A DNA stretch of 45,639 nucleotides from Oscillospiraceae bacterium (GTDB taxonomy: Bacteria; Bacillota; Clostridia; Oscillospirales; Oscillospiraceae). Positions 8,527-17,430 of the stretch are shown here, piece after piece. The position numbers and the translations under genes are program-made. The notes under the pieces were generated by a model, which did no database searches, was not told where the DNA came from, and saw only the letters and a program-made list of their open reading frames with translations. How positions within the stretch are numbered: the first letter of the stretch is position 1; every line of letters begins with the position of its first letter. The DNA is taken from contig JAAWBZ010000064.1 of NCBI GenBank assembly GCA_022792945.1, positions 1-45,639 of the forward strand, given 5' to 3'.

Positions 8527-8850
8527 ATGAAACGCATCGGGGAAATGATCCGCATCAGGCCGGAGGGGCTGGAGGCCTACAAAAAATGGCACGCCAACCC
8601 CATGCCCGGCGTTAACGAGATGATCAAGGCCTGCAACATCCGAAATTACTCCATTTATCACCGGGGCGACTACCTGTTTGCCTACTATGAGTATGTGGGC
8701 GACGACTTCGAGGCCGATATGGCCAGGATGGCCGCGGACCCCGCCACACAGAAGTGGTGGGATGTGGTGAAGCCGCTGATGGAGCCGCTGGCCGACCGGG
8801 CCGAGGGGGAGTTCTGGTCGGGGATGGAAGAGGTTTACCATCTGGACTGA
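8527..8850 (+). CDS. rhaM: L-rhamnose mutarotase family protein
   Basis: 107 aa, the normal length for this family. RhaM interconverts the alpha and beta anomers of L-rhamnose in the cytoplasm. Visible family marks are the N-terminal strand RIGEMIRIRPEGLEAYKKWH with the conserved His, the central IYHRGDYLFAYYEY and the C-terminal KWWDVVKPLMEP. It follows the URO-D-like gene by 12 bases with a strong GGAGGAGAGG site and is the last gene of the operon. It is the best clue to the transported substrate. Related mutarotases may act on fucose or other deoxy-sugars, so the substrate is likely rather than certain. Confidence 0.88.
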   Translation: MKRIGEMIRIRPEGLEAYKKWHANPMPGVNEMIKACNIRNYSIYHRGDYLFAYYEYVGDDFEADMARMAADPATQKWWDVVKPLMEPLADRAEGEFWSGMEEVYHLD

Positions 8851-8865
8851 AATGGATCGGGAAAA

Positions 8866-8896
8866 CCGCCGCGGGAGACCGCGGCGGCTTTCTTTT
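8866..8896 (+). terminator. Terminator of the sugar operon
   Basis: Perfect 9-bp stem CCGCCGCGG / CCGCGGCGG (8866-8874 and 8879-8887) with a GAGA tetraloop, followed by CTTTCTTTT. It lies 16 bases past the mutarotase stop and separates the operon from the phage cassette. Confidence 0.85.
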
Positions 8897-8916
8897 GCAG
8901 CGAAATCGAACAAATG

Positions 8917-8938
8917 TTTTTATTTTTGAAAATAAAAA
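8917..8938. promoter_or_regulatory. AT-rich perfect palindrome upstream of the phage cassette
   Basis: TTTTTATTTT and AAAATAAAAA (8917-8926, 8929-8938) flank a 2-base centre, in an otherwise very GC-rich spacer of about 220 bases. It could be an operator or a bent upstream element for the phage genes. It has no T-run role because the GC stem-loop just before it already terminates the sugar operon. Confidence 0.4.
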
Positions 8939-9026
8939 TCAACGAAACAGCGTTGGGCGGCGGGGCTTTGCGGGCCGCGGGGCGCTGGGGGACGGCGCGG
9001 AATGGGCGCGGCGGGGACGGCGGGGG

Positions 9027-9035
9027 TGTTAGAAT
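9027..9035 (+). promoter_or_regulatory. Possible extended -10 element for the phage cassette
   Basis: TGTTAGAAT has the TGn extension and a TAGAAT -10 hexamer, 40 bases before the first cassette gene. No -35 hexamer is visible 17 bases upstream, so an activator or alternative sigma factor would be needed if it is real. Confidence 0.3.
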
Positions 9036-9074
9036 AAAGCCAGCTCCCGGGAGTGGGAAAGGAGGGGTGCTTGG

Positions 9075-9461
9075 ATGGAGCGATTTTACTACAAGGGCGG
9101 AAGGAAGGTGATGGAGGAGAAAATTGACGCCTATTTCCGGCGGCTGGCGGAAAAGGGAGAGCGGGGCGGACCCAGCGACCTGCTGGCGGCCATCGGACTG
9201 GACAGTGAGACGGCAAGACGCCTAGCTGCCGGCGGCGGCGCCTACAGCGCGGCGCTGCGGGACGCTGCCACCCGGCTGCGGGCGCATCTGGAGACGTCGC
9301 CGGCCTGGGCGGGGAGCAACGGTTCCAAGGCGGTGTTCCTCTTGAAGCAGCAGCTTTGGGACGGGCTGACCTACGCCGACAAGCGCGAGAGCGGCGCCGC
9401 CGCCGCGGCGGTGCAGGTGCGGTTCGGGCCGGAGAAGGAGGCGGGCGATGCCTTTGGATGA
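9075..9461 (+). CDS. Putative small terminase subunit
   Basis: 128 aa, directly upstream of and overlapping the large terminase by 14 bases. The protein is mainly charged helices with a possible DNA-binding N-terminal part (SDLLAAIGLDSETARRL). Position and size suggest the DNA-recognition subunit of the packaging motor; no family motif is unambiguous. Two starts are possible: 9075, with GGAAAGGAGG about 9 bases upstream (chosen), or 9111, with GGAAGG close by, which would remove 12 residues. Confidence 0.6.
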   Translation: MERFYYKGGRKVMEEKIDAYFRRLAEKGERGGPSDLLAAIGLDSETARRLAAGGGAYSAALRDAATRLRAHLETSPAWAGSNGSKAVFLLKQQLWDGLTYADKRESGAAAAAVQVRFGPEKEAGDAFG

Positions 9462-10800
9462 GCGGGTGGTGGACCTGGGACGGCCCAACTCGGACCCGCA
9501 GCGGCGGTTCTTTGAGAGCCGGAAGCTCTACACCTGCTACGGCGGCGCCCGCGGCGGCGGGAAGAGCTGGGCCGTGCGGACCAAGGCCGTGGGCGGGGCG
9601 CTGCGGTGGCCGGGGATCAAAATCCTCATCCTCCGCAGGACCTACCGGGACATGGAGAACTCCCTCATCACGCCGCTGGCGCGGCTGGTGCCGGAAGGCG
9701 TGGGGCGGTACAACGCGGTGAGCAACATGGTGTGGTTCACCAACGGCTCGTCCATCAAGTTCGGGCACCTGCCCAGCTGCGCGGCGGCGGTGGAGGGGGA
9801 GTATCAGGGGCAGGAGTTCGATTGGATCTTCATCGACGAGGCCACGCAGTTCACCGAGGCCGAGTTCCGGGGGATCGGCGGGTGCCTGCGGGGCGTCAAC
9901 CACATCCCCAAGCGGATGTACCTCACCTGCAACCCCGGCGGCGTGGGCCATCAGTGGGTGAAGCGGCTGTTTATCGACCGGCGGTTCCGGGCGGGGGAGA
10001 GGCCGGAGGACTATGTGTTTATCCCGGCGAAATTCTCCGACAACACCGACCTGGTACGGGCCAGCCCCGGCTACGGGGCCATGCTGGACAACCTGCCCGC
10101 GCACGTGCGCAGGGCACAGCGGGACGGGGACTGGGACGCCCTGGCGGGACAGTTCTTCTCCGAGTTCGACCGGGCGGTCCACACGGTGCGGCCCTTTGCC
10201 ATTCCGGCGGACTGGCGGCGGTATCGGACCATGGACTATGGGCTGGACTGCTTTGCGTGCCTGTGGACGGCGGTGGATTTCGACGGGCGGTGCTATGTGT
10301 ATCGGGAGGCGGCGGAGAGCGGGCTGATCGTCTCGGCGGCGGCAGAGCTGGCCCGGGAACGGACGCCGGCGGGGGAGGGCATCGAATGCACCATTGCGCC
10401 GCCGGACATCTGGTCTGCCCAGAAGGACTCCGGGCGGACCATGGCGGAGATTTTCGCGGAGCACGGCCTGCCGCTGGTGAAGGGCGGCAACAGCCGGGTG
10501 CAGGGGTGGATGGCTCTGAAGGAGCTGCTGCGGATACGCGAGGACGGGCAGCCGGGGCTGGTGATCTTTCGGGACTGCCGGGGGCTGATGGAGGACCTGG
10601 AGGCCCTGCAGTGCGACGGGACCAACCCCATGGACGCGGCGACCGAGCCCCATGGCATCACCCACCGGCCCGACGCGCTGCGGTACTTCGCCCAGTACCG
10701 GGTGCTGCCGCCGGCCAGGCCGGGGACGGAGGTCCGGCGCAGCCGCTACGAGACGCTGATGGGCGGCGGCGAGGCCGGGGAGAGCTATTGGAAGTTTTAA
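9448..10800 (+). CDS. Phage terminase large subunit
   Basis: 450 aa, a full-length packaging ATPase and nuclease. Walker A is GARGGGKS (33-40) and Walker B is WIFIDEAT (126-133), with D130 and E131. The C-terminal RNase H-like nuclease begins near MDYGLDCFACLW (about 252) and closes with HRPDALRYF near residue 410, which supplies the expected acidic residues. It drives DNA into the prohead and cuts it. Its start ATG is embedded in the small-subunit gene, implying translational coupling. All key residues are present, so it should be functional. Confidence 0.95.
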   Translation: MPLDERVVDLGRPNSDPQRRFFESRKLYTCYGGARGGGKSWAVRTKAVGGALRWPGIKILILRRTYRDMENSLITPLARLVPEGVGRYNAVSNMVWFTNGSSIKFGHLPSCAAAVEGEYQGQEFDWIFIDEATQFTEAEFRGIGGCLRGVNHIPKRMYLTCNPGGVGHQWVKRLFIDRRFRAGERPEDYVFIPAKFSDNTDLVRASPGYGAMLDNLPAHVRRAQRDGDWDALAGQFFSEFDRAVHTVRPFAIPADWRRYRTMDYGLDCFACLWTAVDFDGRCYVYREAAESGLIVSAAAELARERTPAGEGIECTIAPPDIWSAQKDSGRTMAEIFAEHGLPLVKGGNSRVQGWMALKELLRIREDGQPGLVIFRDCRGLMEDLEALQCDGTNPMDAATEPHGITHRPDALRYFAQYRVLPPARPGTEVRRSRYETLMGGGEAGESYWKF

Positions 10801-10823
10801 CCACTTTTGAAAGGAGCGGACTT

Positions 10824-11195
10824 ATGGACGAGCAGGCATTGGAGGCCCTGGCCCTGGACGGGCAGGCGGAGACGGACGGCGCGGACCTGGAGGCGGAGCT
10901 GCGGGCGCGCCGGGAGGCGGATATCCGGGAGTTCCTGGAGGAATACCCGGAGGTGCGACCGGAGGAGATCCCGGAGGCGGTCTGGGAGGCGGTGCGCCGG
11001 GGCGTGCGGCTGGCGGAGGCCTATCGCCGGTGGCAGACGCGGCAGGTCCAGGCGGAAAACCGCGCGCTGCGGGACAAGCTGGCCGCAGGAGCTACCAACC
11101 GGTGGAACCAGCGGCACAGCGTCGGCTCCCAGCGGTCCAGCGGGCGCGGCGCAGGGCGCGACGCGTTCCTGGAGGCGCTGATGGGCGAGAATTGA
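10824..11195 (+). CDS. Putative scaffold-like phage protein
   Basis: 123 aa, highly charged. An acidic N-terminal half (Glu/Asp-rich) leads to a helical, probably coiled-coil middle (about 50-95) and a short basic Ser/Arg/Gly tail. It lies between terminase and capsid, where scaffold genes usually lie, and its charge pattern (acidic and helical, with a basic end that could touch the capsid) fits a scaffold. There is no catalytic motif and I do not recognise a named family. The start at 10824 is preceded by AAAGGAG; longer upstream reading in this frame overlaps the terminase and is a shadow. Confidence 0.6.
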   Translation: MDEQALEALALDGQAETDGADLEAELRARREADIREFLEEYPEVRPEEIPEAVWEAVRRGVRLAEAYRRWQTRQVQAENRALRDKLAAGATNRWNQRHSVGSQRSSGRGAGRDAFLEALMGEN

Positions 11196-11224
11196 AGTTT
11201 TTCAACATTTAGGAGGGATTTTTC

Positions 11225-12298
11225 ATGGGAAACACGGTAAATTTGGCAACCAAGTACGCAGGGGCGGTGCAGGAGCGGTTCTATCAGGACTCGGTGACGC
11301 AGGATTCCTTCGCCAAGGACCTGGACATGGAATTCACCGGCGTGCGGAGTGTGAAGGTCTATGAGGTGGACACGGTGCCCCTCAACGACTACAGCCGCAG
11401 CGGCCAGAACCGCTACGGCACGCCCCAGGAGCTGACGGACAACCTCCAGGAGTACCTGATGACCCAGGACAAGGCGTTCACCTACACCATTGACAAGGGC
11501 AACAGCCGTGAGCAGTTCAACGTCAAGCAGGCCGGCGTCAGCCTCAAGCGGCAGATGCGCGAGGTGGTGACACCCTACATCGACCGCTACCGCCTGAAGG
11601 TCTGGGCTGAGAAGGCCGGCTGCATTCAGGAGCTGGACGCCGCCCCCACCAAGGCCAACATCGCGGAGACCATCCTGAACGGCACCACGGCCCTGGACGA
11701 CGCCATGGCCCCGGCGGAGGGGCGGACGCTGTACATCACCTCCAGGCTCTATCAGCAGCTGAAGCTGTGCAGCGAGTTCGTCAACGCCGACCGGCTGCAT
11801 GAAAAGGTGCTGACAAAGGGCGTGGTGGGGCAGTTTGACGGCATGGCGGTGAAAAAGGTGCCGGCCAGCTTTATGCCGCCGCGGGTTTACTTCCTGATCG
11901 TCAGCAAGGGCGCAGCCATCTCGCCGGTGAAGCTCAACGAGTACAAGATTCACGCAGATCCCCCGGGCATCTCCGGCGACCTGGTGGAGGGGCGCGTGAT
12001 CTTTGACGCCTTCGTCCGCGGGGCCAAGGCCGACGGCATCTATGCCGCGGTGGAGAGCGGTACGGCGGCCAAGACGCCCACGGTGACCATCAGCGGCCAC
12101 GCGGCCACCATCGCCTCGGCCACCACCGGCGCGGTGATCCGCTACACGCTGGACGGCAGCGATCCGCGCTACTCCGCCACCGCTGCTGTGTACGACGCCG
12201 CCGCCAAGCCGGTCACCGAGGCCGGCGGCACGGTGCGGGCCTACGCGGTGAAGGAGGGGCTGTTCCCCTCAGCGGTGGGCGAGGGGACGGACGCCTGA
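11225..12298 (+). CDS. Major capsid protein with C-terminal chitobiase/hexosaminidase-C-like domain
   Basis: 357 aa. Residues 1 to about 275 look like a major capsid protein of the HK97/P22 type (NLATKYAGAVQERFYQDSV at the N-terminus, then alternating helix and strand). Residues about 280-357 form a separate small beta domain with the pattern IRYTLDGSDPRYSATAA...VRAYAVKEG, as seen in CHB_HEX_C-type domains at the ends of secreted proteins. That domain is probably displayed on the head surface as a built-in decoration. No separate maturation protease is visible in the cassette. The ribosome binding site is AGGAGGG. Confidence 0.82.
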   Translation: MGNTVNLATKYAGAVQERFYQDSVTQDSFAKDLDMEFTGVRSVKVYEVDTVPLNDYSRSGQNRYGTPQELTDNLQEYLMTQDKAFTYTIDKGNSREQFNVKQAGVSLKRQMREVVTPYIDRYRLKVWAEKAGCIQELDAAPTKANIAETILNGTTALDDAMAPAEGRTLYITSRLYQQLKLCSEFVNADRLHEKVLTKGVVGQFDGMAVKKVPASFMPPRVYFLIVSKGAAISPVKLNEYKIHADPPGISGDLVEGRVIFDAFVRGAKADGIYAAVESGTAAKTPTVTISGHAATIASATTGAVIRYTLDGSDPRYSATAAVYDAAAKPVTEAGGTVRAYAVKEGLFPSAVGEGTDA

Positions 12299-12326
12299 GC
12301 ACGCGCGGGCCGGGAAAGGAGACGCC

Positions 12327-14300
12327 ATGGCGCTGACACGATTTACCAAGGACATGCATATTATAGGAGCGCTGGACGATCAGCCCAACGATGTGGGCGG
12401 GCTCTCGGCGGCGGCACTGAAGGCCAAGTTCGACGAGGGTGGCTGCGCGGTCCAGCAATATCTCAACGAGACGCTGCTGCGGCAGCTGGAGAGCCTGGGC
12501 GCGGAGACCGCGGTGCAGTACCGCGGCGGCGGGCTGAGGTTTCTGCGGCTGGGGAGCGACCGGGTGCTTGAGACGTCGGAGGACGGCGTGAAATGGGAGG
12601 CCTCCGGGTCGGCAGGGCACGTGGTGCTGGACGGCCAGGGGACGGCGCTGCCCCAGAGAAGCCGGCTGAAATTTTTGAACAGCACCGTGCAGGACGGCGG
12701 GGACTGCACCGTGATCGGCGGCATCCGGGGCGAGCAGGGTGAGCGGGGCGAGCTGGGGCCGGCGGGGCCCCAGGGTCCCCAGGGGGAGAAGGGCGAGCGC
12801 GGCGCGGCCTGGTACCCCTCGCTGGACCTGCTGGGGACGCTGCGCTTCACCCTCCAGGACACGGCCACGCCGCCGCCGCCGTGCAGCATCCGCGGCCCGC
12901 AGGGGCCGCAGGGCATTCAGGGACCGCAGGGAGCCCAGGGCCTCCGGGGACCCCAGGGCATCCAGGGACCGGCGGGCGTCCAGGGCGTGCAGGGGCCGCA
13001 GGGTGAGCCGGGGCCGGCGGGCGCGGCGGGCCCGCAGGGGCCGGCAGGTCCGGCGGGGCCTCAGGGGCCCAAGGGGGCCGACGGCGCGGACGGGCGGTCG
13101 CTGACCATCCGGAGCCTCTACGCAACCCTGGCGGCGCTCCAGGCGGCCCACCCCGCCGGGACGGCGGGAGACGCCTACGCGGTGGGGACGGCGGCCAAAA
13201 ATGTCATCTATATCTGGGACACCGAGGCCGGGGACTGGACGGCGGTAGGTCCTTTGCAGGGACCGGCGGGTCCGCAGGGGCCGGCGGGTCCCACGGGGCC
13301 GGAGGGTCCCCAGGGCGCGGCGGGGCCGCAGGGCGTCCAGGGCATCCAGGGCGTGGCGGGCCCCCAGGGGCCGGAGGGACCGGCGGGCGCCCAGGGCCTG
13401 CGCGGTGCGGCGGGCGCGGACGGCAGGAGCGCCTACGAAGCGGCCGTGGAGCAGGGCTTCGGCGGGACGGAGACAGCCTTCGGCCAGGCGCTGGCCGGGA
13501 TCTCCCAGAAGGCGGACCGGCGGGTGCCGGGGGCCGCGGGGAATCTGGCGGCGCTGGACGCCCAGGGCAACCTGGCCGACAGCGGCGTGGACCCCAGCCA
13601 TTTCGGGCCGGCGCCGCTGACAGAGAAGCGGACCTACTACGTGGATGCGGCGGGCGGCGAGGACTCAAACCCCGGGACCAGGGCCGCGCCCTTCGCCACG
13701 CTGCAGCGGGCCATCGACGCGCTGCCCAAGTGCTTCTGCGGCGGGTCGGCGGACATCTACGTGGAGCCGGGACAGTACACCTCGGCGGTGCTCAGCGGGT
13801 TCTACGGGTCGGCCAGCTCCTATGAATCGGCCATCCGCATCCATGGAAAGACCCTGACCAGTGCCGCGGATGTGCCGGACCGGGTGCTCACCGGGGGACT
13901 GCTGCTGCAAAACTGCAAGGTGGACGTGGAGATCAGCGGCTTCCTGGTGAACGGCAGCCAGCGGGGCGCCAACGTCTACGCGGCGCGGTGCGCCACGGTG
14001 GTGCTGAACCAGCTGGTGCTGGAGGACGCCACCTCCACGGGCATTCTGGCGACACTGAACCACTACGCCATCGCAAAGGCCTGCCGTATCTCCAATAAGC
14101 GCACGGCGGTGGGCCTGAGCGGCGGCATGATGCAGGCCAGCAGCGTGTCGGGCAGCGGCAACACCACCTGCTTTGAGGTGGGCAGCGCCGGAGCGTCGCT
14201 GACGGGATGGCTGTTCGGCATGAGCAACTCCATCGCCGGAACCACGGTCTACAAAAAGGCCATGGGCGGCGTGGTGTTCAGCGGCGGCGTGATGCAGTAG
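12327..14300 (+). CDS. Collagen-like phage fibre protein
   Basis: 657 aa. An N-terminal attachment region (1 to about 130) is followed by three blocks of Gly-X-Y repeats (about 12727-12801, 12892-13091 and 13258-13425), separated by short globular spacers; the second spacer ([17 protein letters not shown]) is a common fibre motif. The last third begins [15 protein letters not shown], the start pattern of right-handed beta-helix (pectin-lyase-like) receptor-binding domains. The protein should trimerise into a head or tail fibre that binds the cell surface. It lies directly after the capsid gene, so a head fibre is as likely as a tail spike. The repeats make the DNA internally repetitive and open to length variation. 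Confidence 0.85.
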   Translation: MALTRFTKDMHIIGALDDQPNDVGGLSAAALKAKFDEGGCAVQQYLNETLLRQLESLGAETAVQYRGGGLRFLRLGSDRVLETSEDGVKWEASGSAGHVVLDGQGTALPQRSRLKFLNSTVQDGGDCTVIGGIRGEQGERGELGPAGPQGPQGEKGERGAAWYPSLDLLGTLRFTLQDTATPPPPCSIRGPQGPQGIQGPQGAQGLRGPQGIQGPAGVQGVQGPQGEPGPAGAAGPQGPAGPAGPQGPKGADGADGRSLTIRSLYATLAALQAAHPAGTAGDAYAVGTAAKNVIYIWDTEAGDWTAVGPLQGPAGPQGPAGPTGPEGPQGAAGPQGVQGIQGVAGPQGPEGPAGAQGLRGAAGADGRSAYEAAVEQGFGGTETAFGQALAGISQKADRRVPGAAGNLAALDAQGNLADSGVDPSHFGPAPLTEKRTYYVDAAGGEDSNPGTRAAPFATLQRAIDALPKCFCGGSADIYVEPGQYTSAVLSGFYGSASSYESAIRIHGKTLTSAADVPDRVLTGGLLLQNCKVDVEISGFLVNGSQRGANVYAARCATVVLNQLVLEDATSTGILATLNHYAIAKACRISNKRTAVGLSGGMMQASSVSGSGNTTCFEVGSAGASLTGWLFGMSNSIAGTTVYKKAMGGVVFSGGVMQ

Positions 14301-14312
14301 GAGGCGCGGTCG

Positions 14313-14543
14313 GTGGCGGAGAGTGTTTTGGTGGCGGTAATCTCCGGCGGCGTCACGCTGCTGGGGGTGCTGCTCTCCAACGGACGGCGGCAGGCTGTGG
14401 CAGAGACACGGCTGGAGACGCTGGTGGAGGAGGTCCGGGAGCTGGGCGGCTTCGCCCAGCGGCTGCCGGTGGTGGAGGAGCAGATCAAGGGCATCCACCG
14501 CCGGATCGGCGATCTGGAGAAACGAACGGAGGGGATTCGATGA
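14313..14543 (+). CDS. XhlA-like membrane/coiled-coil lysis-associated protein
   Basis: 76 aa, with a GTG start 7 bases after TAGGAGG. An N-terminal hydrophobic segment (SVLVAVISGGVTLLGVLL) is followed by an Arg/Glu-rich coiled coil (about 30-75). This single-span arrangement next to a holin and an amidase is like XhlA or short phage lysis accessory proteins. Its stop overlaps the holin start (ATGA). It may anchor or time the lysis machinery; this is inferred from shape and position. Confidence 0.65.
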   Translation: MAESVLVAVISGGVTLLGVLLSNGRRQAVAETRLETLVEEVRELGGFAQRLPVVEEQIKGIHRRIGDLEKRTEGIR

Positions 14544-14776
14544 AAACGAAAGCCTGGGCGAGGGCCGCGGTGGTCCGTGCCGTCAAAACCGCGGCGCAGA
14601 CGGCGGCGGCTACCATCGGGACGGCAATGGTACTCTCACAGGTGGACTGGCGGGCGGTTCTCTCGGCGGCGGCGCTGGCGGGCGTCCTGTCGGTGCTGAC
14701 CAGCCTGGCGGGACTGCCGGAGGCCGATGAGAGCCCTGTGAAGCGGATGCGCCGTGGAAAGGGGGAGGCGCCATGA
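14540..14776 (+). CDS. Putative r1t-type holin
   Basis: 78 aa. A basic N-terminus leads to two hydrophobic helices (about 10-32 and 42-60) and a highly basic tail (VKRMRRGKGE). Size, two-helix topology and position between the XhlA-like gene and the amidase match r1t-class holins, which open the membrane to release endolysin. It overlaps the genes on both sides by 4 bases. Confidence 0.72.
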   Translation: MKTKAWARAAVVRAVKTAAQTAAATIGTAMVLSQVDWRAVLSAAALAGVLSVLTSLAGLPEADESPVKRMRRGKGEAP

Positions 14777-15501
14777 GGGTGCTTTTGATTTCGGGCCACG
14801 GGGCCGGAGACCCCGGGGCGACCGCGGAGAACGGCGGGAAGCGTTACCGAGAGGCCGATGAGACACGGCGGGTGACGGCGGCGATCCGGAAGGCCCTGGC
14901 GGCCTGGGGAGATGCGGCGGTCTATCCCACGGACCGGAACGCCTTCGCGGATTATCAGAAGGGGACGCTGCGGAGCACGGCGCGCTTCGAGGCGTACGAT
15001 TTTGTGCTGGAGATCCACTTCAACGCCCTGAAGGCGTCCGCCGCCGATGGGAAAACCAAGGGTGTGGAGTGCTACGTGCCCACGGAGGCCAAGGACACGG
15101 CGATTGCCCAGCGGCTCTGCCGGGAAATCGCGGCCTGCGGCCTGACCAATCGGGGCGTCCGGCGGAAAAACTGGTCGGTGATCCACACCGCCTGCCGGGC
15201 GGGAACGCCGGCGGCGCTGCTGGAGGTCTGTTTTCTGGACGACGCCGACGATATGGCGGTCTATGAGCGGGAGTTTCCCCGGATCATCCGGGCCATGGCC
15301 CGGGCGCTGGGGGCGGACGAGGAGGTGGAGAATTTGACGGTGTACGAAACCCTGGCCGACGTGCCCGCGTGGGGCCGGCCGACGGTGGAGAAGCTGCTGG
15401 AGAAGGGCTGGCTCCGGGGGGACGGCGATACGCTGGACCTGGAGCACAATATGCTCCGGACGCTGGTGGTCAACGACCGGGCCGGGCTGTACGGCCAGTA
15501 A
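14773..15501 (+). CDS. N-acetylmuramoyl-L-alanine amidase (endolysin)
   Basis: 242 aa. An Amidase_3-type zinc hydrolase fills residues 1 to about 180: the first His in LLISGHGAGDPGA, the metal Glu in READETRR, the second His in VLEIHFNA and the catalytic Glu in LLEVCFLDD. The remaining 60 residues (about 183-242, ETLADVPAWGRPTVEKLLEK) resemble short repeats found in clostridial endolysins, possibly for wall binding. It cleaves the bond between muramic acid and the stem peptide. There is no signal peptide, consistent with holin-dependent release. Confidence 0.9.
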   Translation: MRVLLISGHGAGDPGATAENGGKRYREADETRRVTAAIRKALAAWGDAAVYPTDRNAFADYQKGTLRSTARFEAYDFVLEIHFNALKASAADGKTKGVECYVPTEAKDTAIAQRLCREIAACGLTNRGVRRKNWSVIHTACRAGTPAALLEVCFLDDADDMAVYEREFPRIIRAMARALGADEEVENLTVYETLADVPAWGRPTVEKLLEKGWLRGDGDTLDLEHNMLRTLVVNDRAGLYGQ

Positions 15502-15550
15502 TTACCAAGGACGGCGGGGGCCGGAGGGCCCCCGCGGAGAGGAGCGGTTT

Positions 15551-15784
15551 ATGAGTATTTTGATTTGGATCCTGTGCGCGGCGGCGGCCGGGGCGGCCTG
15601 GTATCAGGCCGGGACGGCGCGGCGGGCCGTGCGTGAGCTGGAGGCGCGGCTCCGGGAGGCCGGGCCGCGCCCGGCGGACGAGGCCGCGGCCCGGCGGGCC
15701 AGAGAGGCCATTGAGCGCTTCAACGACGGCATCGCCAGCATCCTCGGCTTCGACGCCGGGGCGGGGGGAGGCGAGGGGCTGTGA
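15551..15784 (+). CDS. Small single-span membrane protein in phage cassette
   Basis: 77 aa. One N-terminal hydrophobic helix (ILIWILCAAAAGAAW), then a charged Arg/Glu/Ala helix and a Gly-rich end. The ribosome binding site AGAGGAG precedes ATG. It overlaps the portal start (GTGA). It could be a spanin-like, holin-accessory or internal protein; I do not recognise a family. Confidence 0.6.
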   Translation: MSILIWILCAAAAGAAWYQAGTARRAVRELEARLREAGPRPADEAAARRAREAIERFNDGIASILGFDAGAGGGEGL

Positions 15785-17427
15785 GACAGTCGCCGACACC
15801 CACGGTGCAGCTGGTACGGGAGCGCTACCGGCAGGCGCAGAGCTTCAACCAGGCGCTGGGGCTTTATGAGACGGTACGGAAGAATGAGGACTTCTTCATT
15901 GGACGGCAGTGGGAGGGCGTGGAGGCCGGGGGCCTGCCTACGCCGGTGTTCAACTTCCTCAAGCGGGTGGTGCTCTTCCAGGTGGCCACGATCACCTCGG
16001 ACAACCTGGCCATGCAGGCCTCGCCCCTGACCGCCGCAGACCGGTTCAGCCTGTGGGAGCTGGAGCAGGCGGCGGAGGTGGTCAATGGGCAGTTCCGGTC
16101 CATCTTTGAGCGGAACCAGCTGACGGCGCTGCTGCGGGAGTTCATGCGGAACGCGGCGGTGGATGGAGACGGCTGCTTATACACCTGGTTTGACCCCTCG
16201 GTGGAGAACGGACAGGCTGTCAAGGGCGAAATCGTGACCGAAGTGGTGGAAAATACCAGAGTCCACTTCGGAAACCCCGCCTGCCGGGACGTGGAGGCAC
16301 AGCCGTACATCCTGCTCTCGCGGCGGATGCCGGTGGACGAGGCACAGGACCTGGCCGAGCACGGCGGCGCGGCGGAGAGCGAGTGGCAGGCTATCCGGCC
16401 CGACAGCGACGCCGCGGCGGCGCGCAGCGGGGCATTACAGGACGATCTGGTGACGGTGCTGACGTATTTGCAGCGGGACAAGCAGTCGGGGCGCATCTGG
16501 AAGTATGTCTGCACAGAGACGGCGGAGCTGCTGCCGCCGGTGGACACGGGGCTGACGCGCTACCCCATTGTGTGGCTCAGCTGGGACTATGTACAGGACT
16601 GCTACCACGGACAGGCCATGGTGACGGGGCTGATCCCCAACCAGGTGTTCATCAACAAGCTCTTTGCCATGTCCATGATCTCGCTGATGACCACGGCCTA
16701 CCCCAAGATCGTCTACGACAAGACCCGCATCTCCGGCTGGGACAGCCGCGTGGGCGCGGCCATCGGCGTCAACGGCGGGGATATGAACAGCGTGGCGCGG
16801 ATCATTGACCCGGCGCAGATCTCGCCCCAGATCGCCCAGTTTATCCAGCTGGCGGTGGACTACACCCAGAGCTTCCTGGGGGCCTCCGACGTGGCCATGG
16901 GCAACGCGCGGCCGGACAACACCTCGGCCATTGTGGCCCTCCAGCGGGCCAGCAGCGTGCCCATGGAGATCGTGCGGCAGAACCTCTACCGGGCCATTGA
17001 GTCCCTGGGGCGCATCTACATCGACCATATGCGCAACTACTACGGCGTGCGGCAGGCGGCGGTGCGGATGCGCCTCCAGGGAAAGGAGGCGCCGCTGGGT
17101 ATGGAGCTGCCGGAAAAGGACTTCCACCGCCCCTTCGACTTCGCGGTGCTGGGGGAGATCCCGGTGTCCTTGCAGCTGGACGTGGGGGCCAGCTCCTACT
17201 GGTCCGAGATCGCCAGCCAGCAGACGCTGGACAATCTGCTGGTGCAGAACAAAATCAGCCTCCAGGACTACCTTGAGCGCATCCCCAACGGGTACATCAC
17301 CCGAAAGCAGGAGCTGATTGAAAAGCTCCAGGCCCAGCAGGCCCCCGCCGGCGCGCCGGCGGCCCTCCCCCAGAGCGGCGGGGCCTTACAGCGGGCCATC
17401 GGGAAGCTGGGCGGGAAGGAGGGATAG
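15781..17427 (+). CDS. Phage portal protein
   Basis: 548 aa, GTG start coupled to the preceding stop. It has the length and composition of portal proteins of short-tailed phages, with the typical N-terminal DFFIGRQWEGVEAGG followed by TPVFNFLKRVV, and a C-terminal helical barrel region with Gln/Ala-rich tail (EKLQAQQAPAGAP). Twelve copies would form the ring through which DNA enters. Its position after the capsid and lysis genes is unusual, because portal genes normally follow the large terminase directly. Confidence 0.88.
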   Translation: MRQSPTPTVQLVRERYRQAQSFNQALGLYETVRKNEDFFIGRQWEGVEAGGLPTPVFNFLKRVVLFQVATITSDNLAMQASPLTAADRFSLWELEQAAEVVNGQFRSIFERNQLTALLREFMRNAAVDGDGCLYTWFDPSVENGQAVKGEIVTEVVENTRVHFGNPACRDVEAQPYILLSRRMPVDEAQDLAEHGGAAESEWQAIRPDSDAAAARSGALQDDLVTVLTYLQRDKQSGRIWKYVCTETAELLPPVDTGLTRYPIVWLSWDYVQDCYHGQAMVTGLIPNQVFINKLFAMSMISLMTTAYPKIVYDKTRISGWDSRVGAAIGVNGGDMNSVARIIDPAQISPQIAQFIQLAVDYTQSFLGASDVAMGNARPDNTSAIVALQRASSVPMEIVRQNLYRAIESLGRIYIDHMRNYYGVRQAAVRMRLQGKEAPLGMELPEKDFHRPFDFAVLGEIPVSLQLDVGASSYWSEIASQQTLDNLLVQNKISLQDYLERIPNGYITRKQELIEKLQAQQAPAGAPAALPQSGGALQRAIGKLGGKEG

Positions 17428-17430
17428 GCC

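Noticed and set aside
12727..13425. Tandem repeat or CRISPR-like array
   Set aside because: The repetition comes from Gly-X-Y codons of the collagen-like protein; there are no fixed repeats with unique spacers.
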